From Acholoe squamosa (lineage: Eukaryota; Annelida; Polychaeta; Phyllodocida; Polynoidae), in NCBI GenBank assembly GCA_949317995.1, contig OX439036.1:111561068-111625067 (forward strand): a stretch of DNA of 64,000 nt, read 5' to 3'. The notes under the pieces were generated by a model. The model made no database searches and had not been told where the DNA came from. It worked only from the letters and a program-made list of their open reading frames with translations. Positions 50,301 to 58,436 of this stretch are shown here, one piece after another (position 1 is the first letter of the stretch; each line of letters starts with the position of its first letter). The position numbers and the translations under genes are program-made.

Positions 50301-51819
50301 GTATATTAATCTACCGGTAGTAGTTAACCGGTATATGTAGTCGCCCCTAGTTAACTTATAGATCCATTTCGACCTATCCTTTGGTAAGCTCAATAAACTC
50401 AAAAAAGATCTGTTGTATCTAACAGGAATCCTTTAGTCTATGTGAAAAGTCTTTCCCCCCAAAGGCCATTTGGTCTTGCAGATCTTATAGTTCTGCAGGC
50501 CCGGACTGATTTTGGCAGGACCGGAGCCATGAAAACCAAAATGTAGCCCAAGATCCCAAGACTACAGTAGGACATTCGGTCCTGCAGTCTGGTCATTTTT
50601 GCAGGCCCGGCAGTGATTTTTACAGCAATGGCCTTGGTCCCGCGAGTTTTCATATTGACTGAGATTCCTTGTACAACTGAACAATGAAACACCGAAATTA
50701 TATAGCTGGGAGCCAGTGTAGTTTTTCAAGAGGCCCCAGTTGGCAGTAAGGTGGTACAAGGAATCTCTGTGAAAAAAAAACATTTCTTTGTAATAACGAG
50801 GGATCTCTGGCGACTTTGGGACAAGGAATTCCTCATTATTTCAACGATGTCTCTTGTAAAATGAAAATAGAGACTCTTTAATTTCCTGGTGTACAGAATC
50901 TTTTGGTAGAATAATGACCAAAGAAAGGCGTAAACTTACATTATACTCAACACCGCATTTTTAGTATCTTCACTGTGTATGACAGGTAGTGTTGCTTTTT
51001 CAACAGCACACAGAGCTACAGACTTCTCATAGTCCTTATTAGTGGTGTCATACTTGTAGCAAAAATCACCATCTGCGTCATACTGGTAGTTTTCATGGAA
51101 ACAATCTGTAGAGTACATTTAACGTTGAGTAGAATGGACGTATAAGATGGACATTTAAATGCCTATTGGTAACTGTTGTCACATTATTCATTACTGAGTA
51201 ATCACTATCTAGGGTACATTGTAAGGTTGATATGATGCATGTAGGCAGTGCTACTGAGTTACTTGATAGGCCTTAATCAATTTATTTCATGTAATAACTT
51301 TCGATACATATGGATTGAAGGGTATATGTCCCGGTCCTCACTGCTGGTCACGTGACATCCTTAGATGCTAAATTACGTGAATTCAAGCAGTTTAAAATTG
51401 AAATAACATGAAATATGTACAACTAAATTCCCTGGCATACATTCTTATAGATCCACCCCTCGGGGGAAACAGCCCCCTCAGGAGGATCGATAAGAATGTA
51501 CGCCATGGTCATTTAGTTCTGTTTATGTATCATGATCAGGGGAATAGAAGCCTCTATCAATACTCTTTGGCATACCATAGAAGCACAATGTTGTTATAAT
51601 AGATCTTTAACTGAGACTGAACAAGAATCTTTTGTAAATCGATTTTCTCAAGTTACAAAACTTGGCTACAGATTATTTGACAGCTTCTTTAAGGGATATT
51701 GTTATTGTTTGCATTGAATAAATCTTACACACAGATTAGAACTTACTTCCAGCATTGAGTGTGTTGTAAGTCAGAAACACAAACAAAGCCAGCAGATAAA
51801 AAGTCACTACTGCAGCCAT
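40741..51819 (-). CDS. Lectin gene 1: secreted protein with four C-type lectin domains
   Basis: Nine exons on the minus strand (51747-51819, 50940-51105, 46030-46226, 44642-44807, 43784-43986, 42857-43031, 42203-42405, 41406-41592, 40741-40958) join in a consistent reading frame to 529 codons plus one base. A signal peptide is followed by four CTLDs, each of two exons joined by a phase-2 intron; introns between CTLDs are phase 1. All introns are GT-AG. CTLDs usually bind sugars or proteins outside the cell; here the calcium-dependent sugar motifs (EPN/QPD, WND) are not intact, so protein or calcium-independent ligands are as likely. The last exon ends in phase 1, so at least one 3' exon is missing from my model, unless the transcript ends by read-through into a nearby stop. 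Introns hold MITEs and no other exon that I could place. Confidence 0.85.
41406..41592 (-). CDS. Lectin gene 1 exon 8: first half of CTLD4
   Basis: 187 bp; acceptor CAATTTTTAG, chosen because it keeps frame with exon 7, whereas a nearer AG at 41582-41583 does not. Donor AT-GTAAGT. It codes [33 protein letters not shown] and [11 protein letters not shown]. Same length as 61811-61997 in gene 2, yet only about 30 percent identical, far less than the neighbouring exons. A MITE ends 13 bp from the acceptor. Confidence 0.82.
41607..41867. mobile_element. MITE with GGAGGGCATTTCTCAAG ends, at exon 8 acceptor
   Basis: 261 bp between GGAGGGCAATTCTCAAGATGG and CCTTGAGAAATGCCGTCC. The interior has GAGTGGGTGATAGTAGGTAA and GTACGATCAGCACT. 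Read on the gene strand, its terminal GCCCTCC leads straight into TGTTCAATTTTTAG, the acceptor of exon 8. Confidence 0.8.
42068..42180. mobile_element. piggyBac-like MITE, right part
   Basis: Ends with GCATCAGCGGCCGTCAAAGG and GTTAA at 42180. The left part is missing and a low-complexity CCCCC/GGAAATT-type stretch (41955-42050) lies beside it. Intron of lectin gene 1, 23 bp from exon 7. Confidence 0.65.
42203..42405 (-). CDS. Lectin gene 1 exon 7: second half of CTLD3
   Basis: 203 bp; acceptor ACTGGTAG, donor T-GTAAGT. It codes [43 protein letters not shown] and YLC. Over 80 percent of residues match the gene 2 exon 62294-62496 by eye. No EPN or QPD. Confidence 0.9.
42857..43031 (-). CDS. 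Lectin gene 1 exon 6: first half of CTLD3
   Basis: 175 bp; acceptor AATTTCAG, donor AA-GTGAGT. It codes [38 protein letters not shown] and LNDFNMKIN. Equal in length and phase to 63254-63428 in gene 2. Confidence 0.9.
43784..43986 (-). CDS. Lectin gene 1 exon 5: second half of CTLD2
   Basis: 203 bp; acceptor ATCCACAG, donor G-GTAGGC. It codes [30 protein letters not shown] and TLC. DQPI resembles QPD in place but not in sequence. Corresponds to 63780-63982 in gene 2, about two thirds identical by eye. Confidence 0.88.
44420..44630. repeat. Dispersed 200-bp repeat next to exon 4
   Basis: CATGGATCCTCATAACTCTG, CTGGTGTAGTTTTTACA and GGATCTCTGCGACTTTGGAA match the family at 23093 and 50645. It ends about 12 bp after the exon 4 donor. 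Confidence 0.65.
44642..44807 (-). CDS. Lectin gene 1 exon 4: first half of CTLD2
   Basis: 166 bp; acceptor TTTACAG, donor AT-GTAAGT. It codes [31 protein letters not shown] and [13 protein letters not shown] is a potential N-glycosylation site. Fits exon 3 (phase 1) and exon 5 (phase 2). Confidence 0.85.
45179..45200 (+). other. Possible orphan first exon start
   Basis: CAAAATGGCGACAGCAAC with an ATG in strong context is followed by TTGCCGG and a donor-like GTAAGC, after about 100 bp that is richer in CpG than its surroundings. CAAAATGGCG also fits a YY1 site. It may be a plus-strand first exon nested in an intron of lectin gene 1, or a copied promoter fragment. No downstream exon was found. 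Confidence 0.22.
45269..45419. repeat. Foldback element, 151 bp
   Basis: Outer ACATAGTTCAA pairs with TTGAACTATGT; inner TCCTCCACTTGCGGGTCTCA with TGAGACCCACAAGTGGAG; and GTTCCCAAC with GTTGGGAA. Almost all of the element is paired, with a loop near 45337-45352. Intronic. Confidence 0.75.
46030..46226 (-). CDS. Lectin gene 1 exon 3: second half of CTLD1
   Basis: 197 bp; acceptor TTGATATAG, donor G-GTGAGT. It codes DIWLSLRF (the WxGL-like strand), [21 protein letters not shown] and a closing VLC. NQDNP stands where EPN or QPD would be, and WND is replaced by GKW, so calcium-linked sugar binding is not supported. The preceding intron is 4.7 kb and contains the CACTG element and hairpins. Confidence 0.85.
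46316..46375. repeat. TA microsatellite, left of CACTG element
   Basis: TA run preceded by GTAT repeats; the CACTG element is inserted in it, and TA repeats continue beyond the element at 47266-47343. Confidence 0.9.
46376..47265. mobile_element. CACTG-ended non-autonomous DNA transposon, copy 2
   Basis: 890 bp with the same terminal repeats and interior as 15396-16293; differences are few (small indels and scattered changes), so the two copies are recent. Inserted in a TA microsatellite in the long second intron of lectin gene 1. Confidence 0.88.
47266..47343. repeat. TA microsatellite, right of CACTG element
   Basis: Mostly TA dinucleotides with GTATATA variants. It continues the tract interrupted by the transposon. 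Confidence 0.9.
47356..47457. repeat. Long near-perfect hairpin, 102 nt
   Basis: The arm GATGGATATCGGGGCCC then GGCTGTATATGCTGTATAT pairs with ATATACAGCATATACAGCC then GGGGCCCCGATATCCATC. GAGC and GCTC close a short TTCG-containing loop. Stem of roughly 45 bp. It lies inside an intron of lectin gene 1, so it would be part of that pre-mRNA. Confidence 0.85.
47511..47800. repeat. Dispersed segment, copy 1 (partner 53270-53585)
   Basis: Shares about 165 bp at roughly 91 percent identity with 53300-53465, including AAATCAATGGATTCTTATTT, TATGGATCGAAAACTTCTTG and CGATATTATAACATG. On the minus strand both copies can be read as a similar peptide containing FDINKNPLI. Confidence 0.7.
48480..49660. 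repeat. GACATC-rich segment, probably an old transposon
   Basis: GATGTC, GACATC and CATCATGATAT-like words recur at 48490-48920 and again at 49320-49660, with an unrelated 400 bp between. Repeated short palindromic words are typical of subterminal regions of several DNA transposons, but ends could not be fixed. Intronic. Confidence 0.35.
50645..50870. repeat. Dispersed 200-bp repeat next to exon 2
   Basis: GAGATTCCTTGTACAACTGA, GCCAGTGTAGTTTTTCAAG, AAGGTGGTACAAGGAATCTC and AGGGATCTCTGGCGACTTTG identify the same family and orientation as 44420-44630. It lies about 70 bp after the exon 2 donor. Confidence 0.7.
50940..51105 (-). CDS. Lectin gene 1 exon 2: first half of CTLD1
   Basis: 166 bp; acceptor CTCTACAG, donor AT-GTAAGT, phase 2 at the end. 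It codes [20 protein letters not shown] and then [14 protein letters not shown]. The cysteines before and after the first strand and in the helix region fit the long-form CTLD. Same length and phases as exon 4. Confidence 0.85.
51420..51521. repeat. Foldback hairpin element 2
   Basis: AACTAAAT at the left pairs with ATTTAGTT at the right, and CATACATTCTTATAGATCC pairs with GGATCGATAAGAATGTACG; a CCCCTCGGGGG/GCCCCCTC top closes it. It belongs with 12407-12496, in the opposite orientation. Located in intron 1 of lectin gene 1. Confidence 0.8.
51747..51819 (-). CDS. Lectin gene 1 exon 1: start and signal peptide
   Basis: The ATG has a strong context (A at -3, G at +4). It codes [20 protein letters not shown] and a few more residues: a short start, a hydrophobic core and small residues before the CTLD, as in a secretory signal peptide. 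The donor GTAAGT follows GGA-A, phase 1, fitting exon 2. A TATAAA on the minus strand near 52113-52118 is a possible promoter element, about 295 bp upstream. Confidence 0.8.
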
Positions 51820-52138
51820 GTTCTCCAATCCGCTATTCCTCGTTTGATATCCAGTGATCTTCTACATCCAGTTTGACACTTAATCAAAACCAATAAGTTG
51901 AGCAAAAAAAAAAACATTGTCCTTCAAGAATTTGGTATATGACCGAGGAACGTTCCTGTTCAGGGTGTGACTGAGTCCGGACGAGTGTACAACCACACAC
52001 ATTCTCACCGATATGGCTGATTATGATATATTGACATGTCATAAATTTTCAAACCCTTTCACACAATACATTGGTCTGCACCAATGAGAGAGGTACAAAA
52101 GGTTACCATCTGGTTTATAACATCAGATGTATCCTGCC

Positions 52139-52394
52139 TTAGCCCTTCAATGGCCGCTGATGCAGGAGTGCGTCATGCCCATTGGTCGTCATGATGCACC
52201 AACGAAGTGCTGGCGAGACCTCTCGCCAGCTCTCCATTGGAGCATCATGCCGACCCTATGGGGTTGATACATATATACTCCCGGAGGGTCGTCAAGATGC
52301 TCCGATGGAGTTCTGGTGAGACTGCTTGCCAGCACAGTATTGGTGCATCAATGAGCATGATGCACTCTCGCATCAGCGGCCTTTTAAGGGTTAG
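52139..52394. mobile_element. piggyBac-like MITE with TTAG on both sides
   Basis: 256 bp from TTAG-CCCTTCAATGGCCGCTGA to CATCAGCGGCCTTTTAAGGG-TTAG. TTAG in place of TTAA on both sides suggests insertion at a variant target. It lies 320 bp upstream of the start codon of lectin gene 1. Confidence 0.82.
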
Positions 52395-52927
52395 ACGTGG
52401 TACAATATATCCACCTTGTGCCAATGCATTATTCACCTTACTCAATGCCATACTTCACAGCTCCTTATTGTTAGTGAACAATAAGGCAATAAGGGGTATG
52501 ATCTATGTGACGCTGCGCACAAAACTCAGGTTATCTTGCCAAGTCCTCAACAAAGAGAACCTGAGAAAACTGTATGAACAATTAATGGACTCACATTACT
52601 GTTTATTGGAAGTTTTGTGCTGAAAAGAACTCTCACAGATGGATAAGTAAACCTGTATACATAATGTGTGTGGCGAAGCTATCATGATGCCAATGGCACC
52701 TACCGCAAAGGCCTCTATATATGCAGTTTCTCATTCATAAATGTTTCACTGCAGGAAGGTCCCTTCAACCCCCATTATCCCTATACTGGAAAAAGTACCT
52801 GTTGAGTTTACCAGGGATCCTTGTAAAACTGAACAGTGCACCACTGTTACACTGTAATTATGTAGCAGGGTGGTAGAAGGAATCTCTGTGAAATACCAAC
52901 ATCTCTGTGAAAATAATGATGTTCGAT
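52395..52927. other. Intergenic with a partial dispersed 200-bp repeat
   Basis: 52795-52925 holds AGGGATCCTTGTAAAACTGA and GTGGTAGAAGGAATCTCTGT of the dispersed family. Before it, nothing is recognised. Confidence 0.5.
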
Positions 52928-53135
52928 ATATTCAAAATAAATAAGAATCCATTGATTTTTCCATCGTAAGCGAGTCGCGGTCAGGCCATTCCCACCCGCC
53001 TCTTTGTCCGGCGAAAGTGTGTCAGTGGCCCGAATGTAGATATAGGTCAACTGCTCGCTGTACAAGTAGGACGCTGAAAATTTCGGACCGTTTTGGAAAA
53101 TCAATGGATTCTTATTTATTTTGAATGTATCGGAC
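52928..53135. repeat. Inverted repeat with 37-bp arms
   Basis: TTCAAAATAAATAAGAATCC then ATTGATTTTTCCA at the left pairs with TGGAAAATCAATGGATTC then TTATTTATTTTGAA at the right. The middle (about 130 bp) is GC-richer. The arm is also part of the dispersed segment at 53300 and 47575. Confidence 0.7.
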
Positions 53136-53269
53136 ATATCAAACATGGAGTACTCATCTAGGGTGTCTAAGGATATGTATGTTTTAATTTGAAGACTTGT
53201 CATGGTTGGATTCAATACGAAAAGTGAGTGTGAACACGGCGGTACCTGTCCTGGCAAGGAACAAAAACA

Positions 53270-53585
53270 ATGGCTTCGCGCAGAGCGGCCACATGCGTAC
53301 GATGGAAAAATCAATGGATTCTTATTTATATCGAAAATAATGGAGAAAATTAGCATGCATTCCTCGTCTATGGATCGAAAACTTCTTGGGATTTCGATAT
53401 TATAACATGACAAGCTTGGAATCAAGACGAAAACTGACTGCAAACATATCACTAGGATCTCAGGTTAGAACTTATTTATTTTCGCATTGGAAGATGGCTA
53501 GACTGACTTTATATGCAGAATAATGCACTGCTAAACTGCATATAAAACCACTGGAAGTGCCAGATCGTGGTATAAGAGTTGATAT
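53270..53585. repeat. Dispersed segment, copy 2 (partner 47511-47800)
   Basis: Same core as copy 1, then a 60-bp stretch missing from copy 1, then the shared AAACTGCATATAAA..CC and ATCGTGGTATAAG words. A minus-strand reading frame runs through this and the neighbouring inverted repeat (52847-53452) but has no start or splice support. Confidence 0.65.
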
Positions 53586-54196
53586 GACTGTGTGTGGGCT
53601 ACTGAGGTGTGACTTTAGCCCCCTTCCACCTATCCTTACCTTTTATAGAAGCCACATTTAAACATATTTTATATCAGAAAATTGCTAATAGCTTGGAAAG
53701 GAAGGTTCATATCCTAAACATTTTAGTTCTTGTAGAGGAGTCTTTGAATTTTTACATGGACTTAGGATTTTCTTTAGGAAATTTAACACCAAAAACGGTA
53801 ATGTGTTTTAGTGTTGGCTACAGGTACACTTTATGGTCATTTGGACACAAAATCCATGACCTACTTTACATATTTACTGTGATTCTTCATGCTGACTATG
53901 TTACTGGGGAAATAAATGTTCCTTTTTTATTTATAGATATCATCAAAACCATAAAAATAACAGAAACTGGTAAAAAGATACATTATTCATGCCACTTTGA
54001 AATCATTCTTTGCCCCATTGTTATACTGAATGCAGGGCCATAAATGGCCACGGTCCTACATCTGGGCCTGAGGCCATAAAGAGTGCAGTCTTCTGGTGGG
54101 AACCAACTCTGTCTCACTCTACACACAGAAGTACTATTAAGGGCATGCACAGCAGGGTGGCATGATATGGCGTCACGCCACACAAACTTTAAAGGC
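53586..54196. other. Intergenic, no gene accepted
   Basis: A plus-strand open stretch of 144 codons (53609-54043) has no recognisable domain and AT-driven composition. Nothing else seen. Confidence 0.35.
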
Positions 54197-54375
54197 GAGC
54201 TCAATCAGTGAGAATTGGGTCAAACATGAGCTCACTCAGTCGGAATTGGGTCAAACATGAGCTCACTCAGTGAGAATTGGGTCAAACATGAGCTCACTCA
54301 GTGAGAATTGGGTCAAACATGAGCTCACTCAGTGAGAATTGGGTCAAACATGAGCTCACTTAGTGAGAATTGAGC
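54197..54375. repeat. 31-bp minisatellite, about 6 units
   Basis: Unit GAGCTCACTCAGTGAGAATT plus GGGTCAAACAT. The unit contains the palindromic pair CTCACT..AGTGAG, so each unit can fold. Confidence 0.93.
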
Positions 54376-55595
54376 CGAATTAAAGCTGGAGCTCTAAATA
54401 GTTTTACATTGTTTCCTACATGACATGACAGCCCTGCCTGATTAACACATTGACAGCAGATAACCTGTGGAAATACCACTAGGGGCCTTCTGTGTCACAA
54501 CTTGATGGTCAATGATTACCATGTTTGGTAAGGTACTTTGATGTGGCATGGTAGAACGATGTGTTATCACACACCCAAGTCCATACTTGGGGTGGGTGTG
54601 GATATTGGTCATTTAATTGTTGTTTTTCCTTTTTTATGTGCTGTTTAGCACCAGAAAACAATCCAGTTCTTTCACATATACACGATAGCATAGTTATCTT
54701 CAAGTGGGTACAGTATTAACCAGCTTTGTCTGCATATTAAAGGGGTAGAGATACCATCCATGAACAAGGTACATCGAAAAGTCAATTTGAGACAACCATC
54801 CTTCATTTAAGAAAGAAATGAACATGGGCATTGAGTATCATATCATATCTCTATGTGTGTGGGCTTTCGATCCCAATGGTTAGTTTGTCAGTAATCAATG
54901 AATTACCTACCCCAAGACAGTTAAAATATGAAACTTATCCAGAATCATAACCAAACACAGCACTGTCGTGGTATGGCACATTGGGACCAAGGTGTGAGTG
55001 GGGCTACCAGTCGGGTGTTTCAGAAGCAGATAATGTTTACAACCGGTCATAAGGAGATATGATAGCAGTTTTAATAGTGATTGTTGGCTTATAATTGCAT
55101 GTGTTTCTAAAGCATTACCATTACCTTACTGTGTGTATAGCTATATGACTGGGGAGAGATGATAATGGTTGCAGTTGTAAGTTTAGAGGCTAACAGTTTT
55201 AGAAACAGATATCTAATGTTCATTATCATGTCGGGCTTCTGAAACACCCCACTGGTGTCCCAGTGTACACACCGTCGCCGTATCCAGCTCCCTGCTGCAT
55301 GTGGCCATGCTGTGAGGTGCAGTGCACTGGCTATGTTGTGTAATGAGCGTATTACTGTTAGACATCCATGATCGATAGGACAAGGTCTTGTGTCAGTTAG
55401 CAGTAAAGGTGTGTGTATTACAACATATTGTACAGAGTCCTAAGGTATGTTAGTGGTAGCAAGGGGAGTGCTTGTCTCGCTGTATGTATGCAGGGTGTAC
55501 ATAAGGAGAATGTATGGTGTGCCCCCTAGTGTCTGTATATACCTTTGGGTGCAGTATAGGTAGTGACAGGCGGCCTTAGGGTATATATAGCAGTG

Positions 55596-55673
<78 letters not shown>

Positions 55674-58218
55674 TCTATTCATGATGATTGAAAATGGATT
55701 CAGCGTGTTCAAAAGGCACTGCAATAGACCTTTCATGCTTTCCGTCGGAAGTCTCAATGTTTATGCTATATCTACTGTACTACAATAGAAAAAGGAGAAT
55801 TGCCGTTGCCCTGTGTTATTCCATGTAAAGCGTGTCATAGACATTTACCTATGTGCAATATGTTCAAGAGTCAGTGGTGTAGGTGATTCCTGTAAACTGT
55901 GGGATGGATGATAGGCATGCTGCCATCTAGTGGACTGTCTAGGTATTATTATGCTGAGGGTTGCAGTACACCAATTGATGGGAGGTGGCAGTAGGAGTCA
56001 CTTTGTATGGCCCCACTGAAAGGTGTTGTACAATGATTATTGGTCTAAATTGTGAGAGTGAGTATGCAAACGAGGCATCAAATCATTCCTTAGGCAGTAT
56101 ATTAACCGATTTGAGTGTTATTGAGGTTGATATTTCATGTTAATTTAAAAGAGGTGCACTTCATTTAATTATACAGACCAACAGTGGAAAAATACTCACT
56201 GTCCTGAAGCCTGAGATGGCCTTGTTGGAATGTTGCATTTGGATGGATATATTATCGTCGCCTTAGTGCATGCAAGAAAGTTGTAACTGCATTTCTTCAG
56301 GTTTTGCAGGAGAGGCAAAAGAAATGTGTGCCGGTATATCATAGACATAGTGTCAGAACATCTTAGTAGGTACATAAGAGCCAATAGATGTCAAAAGGAC
56401 TGAGCCTAGTTGACGCCAATGCCACCTAGTGTCCATACAAGATAATTGCAGCAGCCTTAGGAACAAGATAGGAAATGTGTTGGTAGCAGAGCAAATTCCA
56501 AACACCAGGTGGGAGCACCATACAGAGTGGTTCCCGGATGCTCGTTAACTCCCTCATAAGATTAGTATCTGTACAGTAGAGACCAATCATTCATTTATTT
56601 TTTAAATAATCATGGCTCTTGGGTTTCTCCAATGACTACCTGTTTTTACTGTTTGGTCTTGTTCTCAAAGACCTCCTCTAATTGTTGGAGAACTTTGGTC
56701 TCATTATTGTTGGTCATTTTCTTAAAAGAGCTAAAGACCTGAAGAAAAAATAGGGTTTTTTGGTTCAGAGCACTATACTTAAGTGGTCGTTCTTTTCAGA
56801 ATACAATAAGTCAATCTAGCTCTATAAAGAACTGATATAGTTGATAATTTATGATTTATTGAACCGGGATATGTACCTTTAAAACAGAAGATATTTGTGA
56901 AAGTGTTAGTCACAGCCTTTTTGTACTACAGAAAAGATATTAAGTGGCATACACTGTTCTAGTAAATGTTACATTGAATGTTTTCATGATAATCATGTAT
57001 TGTTCAATGGGTTTCAATAGGCAGATTCCACAAAACACTTTGACATATAAAATAAGATAAAATATGTAAAATCTGTATATATTAGTTGAAATAAATGGTT
57101 AGGCGCATAATTAATGAATTGGCTGATTTCCGTTAATATTATATTATCTCTGGAACATGAATAAAACAAAAACGTCCGTTTTGAACTTAATCTTTTTATA
57201 GGATAATGTACAGTAAAGAATAACTTTTCAATCTGCCAGAGATCCTCTGAAAATATTGACGGATCTCGGAAGCTTTGGGATAGAGAATGTGCCATTATTT
57301 CGACTACATTTTTTTCCTGTGTGGGAAGGAAATTTTTTGCACATTTGCCTCTAATGAGTTGGCATAAATCTAGTTTCCAAGGACATTCCTTTTTCTTTTG
57401 TTAATATTCCCATTATCAAGCTGTACAGATCTGCTTAAAGGCTTGCTGTGAAAAAAAAAATATTATCATGTTGAAAGAGATGGGCAAGAACAGATGAAAA
57501 ATACATTTCTTTTTGAAACAACCCAAATTTTAAGCAGCTCTGTAGACCTAAATGATATATCAATATAAAGAGAAAAGGGTTTTTGCCCTCGGACGTGACT
57601 GCAAAATTGTTCTACAATTAGGAAACTGAAACGTTTTATGCCATCAAACCTTTCAAATCATAAGGAGCTAAAAGTACCGTCGTACCATAGCCCCTTAACA
57701 GGTTATCTATATTGGACTTGTAAAAAGAAAATTTGCATGCAGGAATGAGAGAAGAAATTACTTTGAGAATTACCTTTTCTTGAGGATGTGGTTGATTGGT
57801 GTTCTAGGTGTGATGTCTTCTTGTTAGTCCCCATCACTGTGGTAACTCATAGAAATCAAGTCCGGCAGTGGTAAAAAAGGCGTAGTGGTTGGGGGGTGGG
57901 GTGGTAGGAAAGGACGGGTTATTTTTGGCAATGGTTCTTGGGTCTTGAATGGGGTGGCAGATGAGGGGTTTTTGTGTGTGTGTGTTGTTTTTTTTGCCCT
58001 TTCTCCCTTTCTTCAATTTGTGTCAAATGGATTAACACAGCATGAAAGTATCATTAAATTCCAAAAATGTTTGTCATTTCCATCACACAGATAGACCGTT
58101 TTACTATTAGTAATCGACCATGTTTGACACATGCACTAATGCAATAATTGAAGCAGTATTAAGATTCGCCATGCTTATAAGTTATTCCTTTGAATAGTAA
58201 GTTCACCTTGTCACTTAC
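54376..58218. other. Intergenic between the two lectin genes
   Basis: No exon recognised, although the missing 3' exon of lectin gene 2 should lie in the right part of this stretch. It contains the TA microsatellite at 55600-55671, a fragment of the dispersed 200-bp repeat at about 57225-57315 (GAGATCCTCTGAAAATATTG, GGATCTCGGAAGCTTTGG) and G-rich low-complexity DNA at 57880-57960. Confidence 0.45.
55600..55671. repeat. TA microsatellite
   Basis: About 36 uninterrupted TA units. Confidence 0.97.
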
Positions 58219-58436
58219 TTGGTAGAGACACACATGTATAACTGTGTGTAGCTTCACAAGTGGTAGTTGACCATTTCCCGTCTACTGCTCTAAATGTAGC
58301 ACAGCCCTGAGCACCAGGTTCCTCCAAGTCCCAGTTTACATAAGTGGCAGTTGAACCATAGGGATATTTACTGATTGAGTCGCTAGGGTCGTACTTTACT
58401 CCGATCATAACATCTGTCACAGGGTTCTTTGTGTTT
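58219..58436 (-). CDS. Lectin gene 2: second half of CTLD4
   Basis: 218 bp; acceptor TATTTGTAG, donor A-GTAAGT. Joined to the previous exon it gives the CTLD reading [18 protein letters not shown]. It codes [32 protein letters not shown] and SYTC. If the donor were not used, translation would stop two codons later (PSK, stop), so this might also be the last coding exon. Confidence 0.88.

Noticed and set aside
52847-53452. A 201-codon minus-strand open stretch as a gene
   Set aside because: It runs through an inverted repeat and a dispersed repeat; the repeated peptide words follow from the DNA repeats.
53609-54043. A 144-codon plus-strand open stretch
   Set aside because: No domain, AT-driven composition and no splice signals of note; left unassigned.
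55440-55757. Open stretch with YI repeats
   Set aside because: It is the translation of the TA microsatellite; the same holds for similar stretches at 16.6, 46.3 and 47.3 kb.
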